Positions 36,427-43,937 of a stretch of 64,000 nucleotides of DNA are shown piece after piece. Below the pieces are notes generated by a model. That model worked only from the letters and a program-made list of their open reading frames with translations. It did no database searches and was not told where the DNA came from. Every line of letters starts with the position of its first letter. Position 1 is the stretch's first letter. The stretch lies in assembly GCF_023554555.1 (NCBI RefSeq), contig NZ_JAMJWC010000001.1:1984001-2048000 (forward strand), given 5' to 3'. This DNA is from Sphingobacterium sp. lm-10 (lineage in GTDB: Bacteria > Bacteroidota > Bacteroidia > Sphingobacteriales > Sphingobacteriaceae). A program made the position numbers and the translations under genes.

Positions 36427-36681
36427 TTACGCTAACTTATTAACGAATTTCGTCAATTTAGACTTGTTGTTAGAAGCTTTTTTCTTGTGAATAACGTTTT
36501 TCTTTGCCAAACGATCCAGCATAGAAATTACACGAGGCAATAAAGCTTTTGCTTCTTCCTGAGAAGTAGTCGTACGTAGTTTCTTGATTGCGTTACGTGT
36601 CGTTTTTGCTTGGTAACGGTTTCTCAGGCGCTTCGCAGCGTTTGATCTAATTCTTTTGATCGATGATTTATGATTTGCCAT
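36427..36681 (-). CDS. rpsT: 30S ribosomal protein S20
   Basis: 84 residues, highly basic, starting [21 protein letters not shown], the S20 signature; the rest is helical with a Lys-rich tail ([18 protein letters not shown]). Binds 16S rRNA early in small-subunit assembly. Single-gene unit with promoter at 36726-36755 and a terminator behind it. Confidence 0.97.
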   Translation of the reverse strand: MANHKSSIKRIRSNAAKRLRNRYQAKTTRNAIKKLRTTTSQEEAKALLPRVISMLDRLAKKNVIHKKKASNNKSKLTKFVNKLA

Positions 36682-36725
36682 CTTAGCTATAGTATTTTTA
36701 TTATTTCTGTACTGAATTTGGAATG

Positions 36726-36755
36726 CAAAAATAACATAGATTATCCAATATTCAA
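36726..36755 (-). promoter_or_regulatory. Promoter of rpsT
   Basis: On the reverse strand TTG (36755-36753), a 19-base spacer and TATTTTTG (36733-36726). Good Bacteroidota consensus; the leader to the rpsT ATG is about 40 bases. Confidence 0.7.
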
Positions 36756-36783
36756 AATCTTTTTATCTTTTCATAATACTCCT

Positions 36784-36791
36784 TACTTTTG
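36784..36791 (+). promoter_or_regulatory. -7 box directly before the SpoU methylase gene
   Basis: TACTTTTG fits TAnnTTTG but ends only four bases before the ATG at 36796. No TTG at the -33 distance. Confidence 0.35.
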
Positions 36792-36795
36792 GATC

Positions 36796-37335
36796 ATGCA
36801 AAAATTATCCCTTGAACAGTTAAACCGAGTAGATATTGACACGTTTAAGCAGCAAGATAAATTGCCTGTGGTACTGGTTCTGGACAACGTGCGGAGCATG
36901 CATAATGTAGGCTCGGCATTTCGCACGGCAGATGCTTTGAATGTAGAACAGGTCGTATTATGTGGCATAACAGGTACACCTCCGCACCGGGAGATTGAGA
37001 AAACAGCTTTGGGTGCCACTAAATCTGTCGCGTGGTCGCATGAACCCACCACAGCCGAAGCGGTTAAAAAATTACGTGTTGCAGGTTATAGTATTCTTTC
37101 TGTAGAACAAGCATCTGGCAGCGTACAACTGCAGGACTTTGCACCGGAACACACAAAGAAGTATGCCTTCGTATTTGGCAACGAGGTGCATGGCGTAGAG
37201 GAAGAAGTTATCAGTGCCTCCGATGCCTGCCTGGAAATCCCACAGTTTGGAACAAAACACTCCTTTAACGTCTCCGTTACGATGGGTATTGTTTTGTGGG
37301 ACTTTATCTCCAAGATAAAATTTAATAAGAAATAA
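36796..37335 (+). CDS. TrmH/SpoU-family RNA 2'-O-methyltransferase
   Basis: 179 residues from MQKLSLEQLNRVDIDTF (ATG at 36796); the ORF extends upstream to 36670 but that would overlap the rpsT start and adds hydrophobic, non-family sequence. SPOUT-knot motifs: motif 1 LVLDNVRSMHNVGSAFRTAD, motif 2 YAFVFGNEVHGVEEEV and motif 3 IPQFGTKHSFNVSVTMGIVLW with the SAM-binding SxNVS-type turn. A short form without an extra RNA-binding domain. It methylates tRNA or rRNA ribose; the target nucleotide cannot be told from sequence alone. Confidence 0.9.
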   Translation: MQKLSLEQLNRVDIDTFKQQDKLPVVLVLDNVRSMHNVGSAFRTADALNVEQVVLCGITGTPPHREIEKTALGATKSVAWSHEPTTAEAVKKLRVAGYSILSVEQASGSVQLQDFAPEHTKKYAFVFGNEVHGVEEEVISASDACLEIPQFGTKHSFNVSVTMGIVLWDFISKIKFNKK

Positions 37336-37380
37336 TATAAAATGCCCAAAGCAATGTTTTCAGAAGTCCCGACAAAATAG

Positions 37381-37388
37381 TAGCTTTG
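37381..37388 (+). promoter_or_regulatory. -7 box of sucD
   Basis: TAGCTTTG fits TAnnTTTG and ends 23 bases before the sucD ATG. Confidence 0.5.
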
Positions 37389-37411
37389 CTAGGCAAAATC
37401 AAAACTGAAAA

Positions 37412-38284
37412 ATGAGCGTATTAGTCAATAAAGATTCTAAAGTTATTGTACAGGGGTTCACTGGTAACGAAGGAACGTACCACGCTACTCAAATGATCGA
37501 GTACGGAACCAATTTGGTAGGTGGTGTCACTCCAGGAAAAGGCGGACAAAAACACCTTGATCGTCCCGTATTCAACACTGTGCAAGATGCCGTAGATGAG
37601 ACTGGAGCAAATGTATCCATCATCTTCGTACCTCCTGCGTTTGCAGCAGATGCGATTATGGAAGCTGCAGCTGCTGGTGTTGGCGTAATTGTATGTATTA
37701 CTGAAGGTATCCCCACTAAAGATATGATTGAAGTAAAATCATACCTAAGTGATAAGAATTCTCGTCTTATCGGACCAAACTGTCCGGGTATTATCACGGC
37801 AGAAGAAGCAAAAATCGGTATTATGCCTGGTTTCATCTTCAAAAAAGGTAATGTAGGTGTTGTATCTAAATCAGGTACTTTAACGTATGAAGCCGTAGAT
37901 CAAACTGTAAAGGCTGGATTAGGCATTACTACTGCTATTGGTATCGGTGGTGACCCAATCATTGGCACAACCACTAAAGAAGCCGTTGAATTGTTGATGA
38001 ACGATCCAGAAACAGAAGGCATCATCATGATTGGTGAAATCGGTGGTGGCATGGAAGCGGAAGCTGCCCGTTGGATTAAAGAGCACGGTACTAAACCTGT
38101 CGTTGGCTTTATCGCTGGACAAACTGCGCCTCCGGGACGCCGTATGGGTCATGCTGGAGCAATCGTAGGTGGTGCTGATGATACTGCTGCTGCTAAGATG
38201 AAAATCATGGCAGAATGTGGAATTCGCGTGGTAGAATCTCCAGCTGAAATTGGTATCGCAATCGCAGAAGAATTAGCGAAATAA
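37412..38284 (+). CDS. sucD: Succinate-CoA ligase, alpha subunit
   Basis: 290 residues. TCA-cycle enzyme subunit that binds CoA and carries the phosphorylated His. Visible: the CoA-binding [11 protein letters not shown] and [39 protein letters not shown] and the active site [12 protein letters not shown] with His247. The length matches the family. The beta subunit gene sucC is not adjacent, so this subunit is transcribed alone, as in many Bacteroidota. Promoter box at 37381-37388 and strong terminator behind. Confidence 0.97.
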   Translation: MSVLVNKDSKVIVQGFTGNEGTYHATQMIEYGTNLVGGVTPGKGGQKHLDRPVFNTVQDAVDETGANVSIIFVPPAFAADAIMEAAAAGVGVIVCITEGIPTKDMIEVKSYLSDKNSRLIGPNCPGIITAEEAKIGIMPGFIFKKGNVGVVSKSGTLTYEAVDQTVKAGLGITTAIGIGGDPIIGTTTKEAVELLMNDPETEGIIMIGEIGGGMEAEAARWIKEHGTKPVVGFIAGQTAPPGRRMGHAGAIVGGADDTAAAKMKIMAECGIRVVESPAEIGIAIAEELAK

Positions 38285-38313
38285 TTCGTCTTCGGATTTA
38301 TAACGTATATTAG

Positions 38314-38345
38314 GAAGCCGAGCATTTGATGCTCGGCTTTTTTTG
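38314..38345 (+). terminator. Terminator of sucD
   Basis: AAGCCGAGCAT pairs with ATGCTCGGCTT over three bases, followed by TTTTT. Confidence 0.88.
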
Positions 38346-38363
38346 ATCAATAAAATAATCGAC

Positions 38364-39542
38364 ATGGCCAGAAGACTCCTATTATTCTTGCTACTTTTCC
38401 TCGTAGTGGATATCTATTTTTACCAAGCAGTAGTTACGGTGACAAAAAATAGGTATATCCATTTGGCGTACTGGATGGTTGATGTATTACTGATCTCTGG
38501 GATGCTGGGGGTATTTTTCGCTGGAAGAAAAGTCCGCCATTCGCAGCGCCTGCTGACTGCAATGTTAACAATCTTATTATCGCTGGCCATTCCTAAACTA
38601 TTTTCTACGCCACTACTCCTGCTGGAAGATCTTTCACGTCTTTTTCGCGGATTTCCCGCCCGAAGCGTATATGTAAGCGAACTGGTATTGTTCATCGCTT
38701 TAGCGGTATTGCTGGTAGTCATCTTTGGACTAACCCGAGGCAGACACTTTTATCGCGTACGCAGAGAAACATTATATTTTACAGATCTACCTGCAGCATT
38801 TGACGGCTTTACCATTACTCAGATCTCAGACATCCATGTCGGTAGCTTTACGAACACGAAAGAAGTACAAAAGGGCATCGACCTGGCCAATGCACAGAAA
38901 AGTGATCTCCTCCTTTTTACAGGTGATCTGGTAAACCATGCTGCTTCTGAGATGGATCCTTGGATTCCAGCATTCTCTCAGTTACATGCGCCCTATGGTA
39001 AATACTCGGTGTTAGGCAACCATGACTACGGAGATTATATACAGTGGGAAAGCCAAACAGCTAAAATCGCCAACCTGGAAAGGTTAAAAGTGGTGCACCA
39101 GGAAATGGGCTTTCGACTTCTCTTGAATCAAGCAGATCTCCTAAAAAAAGACGGTGAATCAATCGCTTTGGTGGGGGTCGAAAACTGGGGAAAGAAGGGC
39201 TTTCAACAATATGGCGATTTGCGCAAGGCAACCGCTTCTCTTCCTAATGGGATCTTTAAAATATTGATGTCGCACGATCCTTCTCATTGGGACAACGTGA
39301 GTATTGATAAAGAGCAGCATGTGCATTTGACGCTCGCTGGGCATACACACGGCATGCAATTCGGCATCGAGTTGTTTGGATTTAAATGGAGTCCTATCCA
39401 GTACTTTTATAGTAGATGGGCAGGCTTATATGAGAGTGAAGGAAAATACCTCTATGTAAACCGAGGTTTTGGTTACCACGGCTTGAAAGGCCGAATTGGT
39501 GTGTGGCCGGAGATTACGGTATTAACGCTTAGGCGTAGATAA
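38364..39542 (+). CDS. Membrane metallophosphoesterase (YkuE/YaeI-like)
   Basis: 392 residues from MARRLLLFLLLFLVVD (ATG at 38364; a TTG seven codons earlier lies in the sucD terminator). Four N-terminal helices (to about 130), then a calcineurin-type phosphoesterase domain with the metal-binding set ISDIHVGSF, FTGDLVNH, LGNHDYG, MSHDPSHW and LAGHTHGMQFG. Relatives cleave phosphoesters of lipids at the membrane surface. The last 53 codons (39379-39539) are repeated at 42286-42446. The C-terminal sequence LRRR ends here; the second copy ends LRRK. See the repeat entries for the recombination it implies. Confidence 0.9.
   Translation: MARRLLLFLLLFLVVDIYFYQAVVTVTKNRYIHLAYWMVDVLLISGMLGVFFAGRKVRHSQRLLTAMLTILLSLAIPKLFSTPLLLLEDLSRLFRGFPARSVYVSELVLFIALAVLLVVIFGLTRGRHFYRVRRETLYFTDLPAAFDGFTITQISDIHVGSFTNTKEVQKGIDLANAQKSDLLLFTGDLVNHAASEMDPWIPAFSQLHAPYGKYSVLGNHDYGDYIQWESQTAKIANLERLKVVHQEMGFRLLLNQADLLKKDGESIALVGVENWGKKGFQQYGDLRKATASLPNGIFKILMSHDPSHWDNVSIDKEQHVHLTLAGHTHGMQFGIELFGFKWSPIQYFYSRWAGLYESEGKYLYVNRGFGYHGLKGRIGVWPEITVLTLRRR
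39379..39535 (+). repeat. Direct repeat copy A: 3' end of the metallophosphoesterase gene
   Basis: 157 bases also found at 42286-42442. The first 106 bases are identical and the rest has three differences, all at third codon positions (TTG/TTA, GGC/GGA, GAG/GAA). Weaker similarity continues past the stop into the terminator hairpin (39581-39633 versus about 42479-42530). Confidence 0.95.
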
Positions 39543-39580
39543 GGCAGTTATTACCTTCTCACACCGACATGCTCAAACAG

Positions 39581-39633
39581 AAAACCCTTCGCTAGGATTG
39601 AAATATCGCATTCAAACCTTAGCGAAGGGTTTT
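39581..39633. terminator. Bidirectional terminator after the metallophosphoesterase gene
   Basis: AAAACCCTTCGCTA pairs with TAGCGAAGGGTTTT, with extra pairing inside. It lies between the phosphoesterase gene and the convergent TIG lipoprotein gene. Its core sequence recurs, degraded, at 42479-42530. Confidence 0.8.
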
Positions 39634-39661
39634 CACCAATAGACCTATCGTTTAGATTGGA

Positions 39662-41323
39662 CTACAAAATGGTAAAGTTATCTTTGTATGTCAACGTCTG
39701 ACCATCGATAACGACCGATAAAGTCATGCCTCCCCGACCTATATTGGATGGCACATAAACTACCATCGTATTTCCATCAATAACTTCAGGTGTTACATAA
39801 TTCCATCCGAAAGAGACATAATTGTTCCATGAGCTTGCACTAAATCCGCTTCCTCGTATCGTTATCTTTGTACCGGGTACGCCGGATAAAGGAGAAACAG
39901 AAGTAAGTGACGGACCAAGAATTTCCATCTCTCCTGGGACGCTTATCCTGCCGGAAGATGTCTGCACAGATATTTTCAATTTGCCTAAGTCAACACCGGA
40001 GGGAACTTCTGCGGTTACAATGCTAGACGACTTTGCATAACCGGAAACACCTCTTGAACCAAAGTAAACCGTGTAGTACTCTCCAGCGATAAAAGTACCC
40101 GTTATCTCTACACTGGTGCCAACCGCGCCAACAGCGGGCTTGAAGCTAGTTACGCTGTATCCAACCACTTTCAATTTTGTCGGTGATTGGATTTCATGTG
40201 GCCCCACTTTGAAGTAAACGGTATGATCTCCTTCGGGGGTATTAGTAGGAACTGTAAAAATTACTTCCCTATTATACCAAGATACATCTATATAAGATCC
40301 TGATCCGATCTTCACCTGTGGTCGACCCACATTAGTGTTTGGGCTAGCGATTGCGCTACTATTCAATTGTATTATAGCTTGGCGGCCTGCAAAAACGGCA
40401 TTAGATCCAAAAGAAACAATCTCTGGCGGCGTCACGGTAAATTTTCCTGGCAGTTCATGCACACGACCATTCATCGTAATCGTCAGCGGTGATTCAATAG
40501 CAGCACTAAATGGCACAGAAAACTTACTATCCCAATTTAACGATAGGTTCTCAGCGCCTAATTTTACCGTCAACCCCATATTACTCGAATAATACTGCGG
40601 CAAGTTATCACCTTGCAGAGTTACAACCGTACCTACCGGACCTGTTTTAGGCATAAAATCAGTAAATCTGGCAATAACCGTAATACCCTGGTAATTTGAC
40701 GTAGAGGTGCCACCCAGATTTATGACTACTGGCACATTCGAACCGTGACTGCCAGAGATTCCTGATGGTACTACAGCGGTAATCAGCGTATCCGATGCAG
40801 ACACAACTGCGGCTGATTTGTCTCCGATAACCACTCCTGTACGAAGAATATTAGGAGAAAAAAACTTACCACTTATACGCACCGTATCGCCAGCACTTGC
40901 CTGAGCAGGAGTTATCCTGCCTGCGGTAGGCACAGGAAGCATGGCGGTAATCGTGGAACCATAAACCGTACCTCTTTGATCCTTCACATAAGACTTTACA
41001 AAAATTCTGTCCGTATAGTTTCTTGAAGTATTAGGAATCAGGTCGTCTACGTTGGTTGAGAATTCCCCTAACACCACTTCCTTTCCTAAAGAAATTTTCT
41101 CACTATTTGCCTCGTTAAGGTCCGCTGTATATCCATACAAAAAACCATGGTCTACAATCTGGTCTGTACCCAGGCTTGAAATGTTTGCCCTAAAGCTCGC
41201 AGATGTGGTAGACAACACTTCAACTTTAATAGTTTGGGTCTCTGGTGCAGAAAAAATTTCTTTCTCACACCCGGCAAGAAGTACTGCAGTCGCCAGTACA
41301 ATTAATCTAATTATATTTTTCAT
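39662..41323 (-). CDS. TIG/IPT-repeat lipoprotein
   Basis: 553 residues. Lipoprotein signal peptide with lipobox LLAGC (Cys19). A fibronectin-III-like domain follows (about 30-125; VLSTTSASFRANISSLG...DHGFLYGY), then about five IPT/TIG immunoglobulin-like domains with the recurring pattern P..G..GT.V.I.G..F (TPAQASAGDTVRISGKFF, MPKTGPVGTVVTLQGDNL, KPAVGAVGTSVEITGTF, SPLSGVPGTKITIRGSGF). Surface-exposed binding or adhesion is the usual role of such chains. It is the second gene of a pair with the barrel protein at 41335 (11-base gap). The pair is bracketed by the direct repeats A and B. Confidence 0.88.
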   Translation of the reverse strand: MKNIIRLIVLATAVLLAGCEKEIFSAPETQTIKVEVLSTTSASFRANISSLGTDQIVDHGFLYGYTADLNEANSEKISLGKEVVLGEFSTNVDDLIPNTSRNYTDRIFVKSYVKDQRGTVYGSTITAMLPVPTAGRITPAQASAGDTVRISGKFFSPNILRTGVVIGDKSAAVVSASDTLITAVVPSGISGSHGSNVPVVINLGGTSTSNYQGITVIARFTDFMPKTGPVGTVVTLQGDNLPQYYSSNMGLTVKLGAENLSLNWDSKFSVPFSAAIESPLTITMNGRVHELPGKFTVTPPEIVSFGSNAVFAGRQAIIQLNSSAIASPNTNVGRPQVKIGSGSYIDVSWYNREVIFTVPTNTPEGDHTVYFKVGPHEIQSPTKLKVVGYSVTSFKPAVGAVGTSVEITGTFIAGEYYTVYFGSRGVSGYAKSSSIVTAEVPSGVDLGKLKISVQTSSGRISVPGEMEILGPSLTSVSPLSGVPGTKITIRGSGFSASSWNNYVSFGWNYVTPEVIDGNTMVVYVPSNIGRGGMTLSVVIDGQTLTYKDNFTIL

Positions 41324-41334
41324 TTACTTAGGCT

Positions 41335-42084
41335 TTAAAAAGTATATCCAATTCTTATCCCATTCATCAACGATGGCTTAAAGCTTGTCACACTTTTATT
41401 GCTGATTGAATTAAATATGCCTCTGCTGTCGTCGCCCAAACCGGTTACTTCTGGTGTTTTGTATTTGAAATTGCTGTATCCGAGATTAAACTCATAGCCT
41501 ACGAAAAAGCTTTTGGCCATATAGAAATCAAATCCTGCAATCGCCATAGCACCGAAGCGCGTGTATCCGTCGGGTGTCAAAGTAAAGTGATTGCCATAAC
41601 CATTGTTATCATACACAGGCATGAGTTCTAAATAGCCATTTTTAACGTCTACAGTACTTGCATTAGTGGTTACATTATTTCGGGACCGCTGTCTACCCCA
41701 ACTGACATCTACACCGATATAAGGAGATAGGCGATTTGTACCACGGAAATGCTTTTCTATACCGAAGTTGAAATCGGTAGAACTTTGCTTTGTAGAGGTA
41801 GAAATAAAATAACTTTGAGAGCCGTATGGGGATCCGTAACTCCCTGTGGAGTCTACCACATTGACAGACACTCCTAAGCGTAACGCCAAATCATCCTTAA
41901 TAAAATACCGACCTTTGATTTGATTAAGGGAATTGTTTAAGCTAAGGTTAGCCTTAAATGGATTGACGTTTAATTCGGTCAAAAAATTTCCCTTTTTTGC
42001 CTTTAATGAACCATCGTCATAAGTTTGTGCAAAACCCCATTGCACAAGGAATGTCGCAACTAAAATCGCGATTTTCTTCTTCAT
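41335..42084 (-). CDS. Outer-membrane beta-barrel protein paired with the TIG lipoprotein
   Basis: 249 residues. Signal peptide MKKKIAILVATFLVQWGFAQ, then a strand-rich chain with motifs of the OmpA-like/porin barrel type (NFLTELNVNPFKANLSL, DLALRLGVSVNV, DFNFGIEKHFRG, SPYIGVDVSWGRQ, RFGAMAIAGFDFYMAKSFFVGYEFNLGYS, PSLMNGIRIGYTF), ending in the aromatic residue expected of a barrel protein. A TATATTTG box at 42104-42111 on this strand is the likely promoter, 19 bases before the ATG. It is first gene of the pair; its lipoprotein partner may sit on it at the surface. Function unknown. Confidence 0.85.
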   Translation of the reverse strand: MKKKIAILVATFLVQWGFAQTYDDGSLKAKKGNFLTELNVNPFKANLSLNNSLNQIKGRYFIKDDLALRLGVSVNVVDSTGSYGSPYGSQSYFISTSTKQSSTDFNFGIEKHFRGTNRLSPYIGVDVSWGRQRSRNNVTTNASTVDVKNGYLELMPVYDNNGYGNHFTLTPDGYTRFGAMAIAGFDFYMAKSFFVGYEFNLGYSNFKYKTPEVTGLGDDSRGIFNSISNKSVTSFKPSLMNGIRIGYTF

Positions 42085-42103
42085 AATAAATTGATTTGGT
42101 CCG

Positions 42104-42111
42104 CAAATATA
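42104..42111 (-). promoter_or_regulatory. -7 box of the barrel/TIG lipoprotein pair
   Basis: TATATTTG on the reverse strand fits TAnnTTTG, 19 bases before the ATG at 42084. Confidence 0.5.
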
Positions 42112-42285
42112 GAAATAGTTTTGAAATTTTCACGCAGTTATTGAATTTCAAACGTTATATGGAAAAAAGGAAAAATAATATCTTATTTCTAGTTAGCAAA
42201 ACACCTATTTGTTTATAGATATTGGAAGAATAAAAAAGTAATGAAACATGATGATCCATCACTTTTAGATATCTAAATACGTTCA

Positions 42286-42449
42286 GATTTAAATGGAGTC
42301 CTATCCAGTACTTTTATAGTAGATGGGCAGGCTTATATGAGAGTGAAGGAAAATACCTCTATGTAAACCGAGGTTTTGGTTACCACGGCTTAAAAGGACG
42401 AATTGGTGTGTGGCCGGAAATTACGGTATTAACGCTTAGGCGAAAGTAA
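42286..42449 (+). pseudogene. Detached 3' end of a metallophosphoesterase gene (direct repeat copy B)
   Basis: Codes for the last 53 or so residues of the enzyme at 38364-39542 (RFKWSPIQYFYSRWAGLYES onward to LTLRRK) with a proper TAA stop, but has no start or catalytic part. Compared with copy A, the differences before the last two codons are all synonymous, and the final codons give RRK instead of RRR. That pattern points to a 3' end that evolved under selection in an intact gene before being cut off, not to decay after duplication. The left boundary is sharp at about 42286. Past the stop, a degraded version of the copy-A terminator follows. Confidence 0.9.
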
Positions 42450-42530
42450 TTAATGGCTAAAGTACTATCCTGATAATAGAAAACCCCACGCTAAAATTGA
42501 AATATCGCATTCAAACCTTAGTGTTTAGCC
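42450..42530. other. Degraded copy of the phosphoesterase terminator
   Basis: GAAATATCGCATTCAAACCTTAG is shared in sequence with the copy-A hairpin at 39599-39622 (compare AATATCGCATTC), but the outer arms (AAACCCCACG versus GTGTTTAGCC) no longer pair well. It extends the A/B homology beyond the coding sequence. Confidence 0.7.
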
Positions 42531-42923
42531 CTAATAATGAGTATCTTTATATAGAAGCTGTGCCTTTCCATCACGACAGATTATCTCTTGCGGAGGTATC
42601 GCGTAAGCACAATCCGAATTCACTCCGTATTTTACATTAAAAGTACCATCAGCCCTATTATAATCCATAACCATTTTAATAAAAGCGGCAGTGTCTATAG
42701 CGACTGAGTAAGCAATATAAGACTTAGGGCCTCCACATGCTTTTTGTCCAAGCGCGATATACTTCCAGTCAGTGGGATTTGTACAGGGCACTGAATTAGC
42801 TATTTCCAGAATCTTCGCCAGGTTCTGTTGCAGCAGTAGCTCATCCTGTTCTTTAGAATGAATATCTTGCTTGTTGCAAGAGGCAAAGATCAACAGACAA
42901 ATGATGATTATATTTTTAAGCAT
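42531..42923 (-). CDS. Small Cys-rich lipoprotein
   Basis: 130 residues. Lipoprotein signal with lipobox FASC (Cys16). The mature domain has four more Cys in SVPCTNP, KACGGP, SDCAYA and ICRDGK, enough for two disulfides, and the segment DWKYIALGQKACGGPKSYIA, which looks like a conserved core; I recall similar small lipoproteins in flavobacteria but cannot name the family. Signs of a real gene: leader, a Cys pattern and a -7-like TAACTTTA at 42944-42951. It lies beside the double-glycine peptide locus and could serve as a binding or protective partner, which is a guess. Confidence 0.75.
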   Translation of the reverse strand: MLKNIIIICLLIFASCNKQDIHSKEQDELLLQQNLAKILEIANSVPCTNPTDWKYIALGQKACGGPKSYIAYSVAIDTAAFIKMVMDYNRADGTFNVKYGVNSDCAYAIPPQEIICRDGKAQLLYKDTHY

Positions 42924-43486
42924 AAGTCATAACGGGTTATTGGTAAAGTTAATAAGTACTTCTCCAAAAGAAACGTATAACCCTTACTATACGCTACAAT
43001 ACAATCAAATGGCTTTAAAAGATTACGTTCAAAATCCTAAAAATTAGATCTTAATATTAGAAAATATCACAGAACACTACTGCAAGGCTATTCGATAACA
43101 AAAAATCGACCGAATGAACAGTCTTCAGACTGCCGTAATGAATTCGGGATGGGTCACCGAAAGGAAGTAAAGTAGATATTCATGCCACCGTCTCAGAAGA
43201 GATCAAAAACGTTTCTTACTAAAGCTTTAACAGCGCATCAATTTCGTTCATGCCAAACTTATTGTTTCTCCGACGCATCACGAAAATGCTTAAGCTTCCT
43301 TTAAAATGGAAGATAGTGATTTACCTCCCATTTTTTTAAGATGAAAATAGTCGCTTATTTACAGAAGCACTATTTATACAACCCCGCATTTTCACTTATA
43401 ATACGGATCTATGGTATAAAATACGCAATAAAGCTGAATAGGTATCAACCTAAATGATGATTAATAGCGACTCGTGATCACCGAAA
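42924..43486. other. Gene-poor stretch with gene debris
   Basis: 563 bases, A+T-rich, no credible full gene. It holds a relic of a TlpA gene end (43219-43290) and, on the forward strand at about 43145-43222, a short in-frame stretch reading DGSPKGSKVDIHATVSEEIK before a stop, which looks coding-like but matches nothing I recognise. A TAACTTTA box for the lipoprotein gene is at 42944-42951. The rest shows no clear structure. Confidence 0.6.
43219..43290 (-). pseudogene. Relic of the 3' end of a TlpA-like gene
   Basis: On the reverse strand this reads ...MNEIDALLKL followed by TAG, against MNEIDAFLKTE-stop at the end of the intact TlpA gene (43938-45479). Eighteen bases (43234-43251) are identical to 43956-43973 in the same reading frame. 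Upstream residues no longer match. It suggests that a second TlpA paralogue once ended here, downstream of the peptide gene. Confidence 0.6.
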
Positions 43487-43723
43487 TTATAATACAAACT
43501 CCCCTTCACATTTATCCCCACGATCATGTGCGTAGTTGCAAATATCTCTAAGCTGATCGTCCGATGGTTCACCTGTTATATTGATGATAAAGGTTTCTGC
43601 CGTTGCCGGAGTGCCGGCACAGGTACATCGATAAAATCCTCCTCCTGAGATATTTTTCATTTCATTTCTCGACAATAAACCTACACTATGTAGATTTAAT
43701 GTGTTTACATTGATTTTTTTCAT
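43487..43723 (-). CDS. Double-glycine-leader Cys-rich peptide precursor
   Basis: 78 residues. The leader MKKINVNTLNLHSVGLLSRN ends in EMKNISGG; LLSRNEMKNISGG fits the LSxxE(M/L)xxIxGG motif cut by C39 peptidases of peptide-exporting ABC transporters. Cleavage after GG (residues 27-28) would leave a core of about 50 residues with four Cys (YRCTCAG, LRDICNYAHD, DKCEGE), acidic overall. Candidates are an unmodified bacteriocin or signalling peptide with disulfides, or a modified peptide; no lanthionine, radical-SAM or transporter gene is in the window. It follows the TlpA-like oxidoreductase gene by 214 bases on the same strand, which suits disulfide handling. Confidence 0.75.
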   Translation of the reverse strand: MKKINVNTLNLHSVGLLSRNEMKNISGGGFYRCTCAGTPATAETFIINITGEPSDDQLRDICNYAHDRGDKCEGEFVL

Positions 43724-43937
43724 TATTATTATAGGTTAAAGGTGTAATGTTATCTTTTTATTTATTCTACTATAGTTCGCACATAGTATTTTAGAGGTGT
43801 GTTATTTTTTATGTTCTACAGATATTGCTCTATACAACGATATTTACAGAAAAAATATCTACGTATGCCAAGTATATGGAACAAAATATTATCGTAATAG
43901 CGAATATATCAAAAATTACTAATCGTTCCTACAAGAA

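Noticed and set aside
36670..36795. 42-residue extension of the SpoU methylase
   Set aside because: It overlaps the rpsT start and promoter and does not resemble the family N-terminus.
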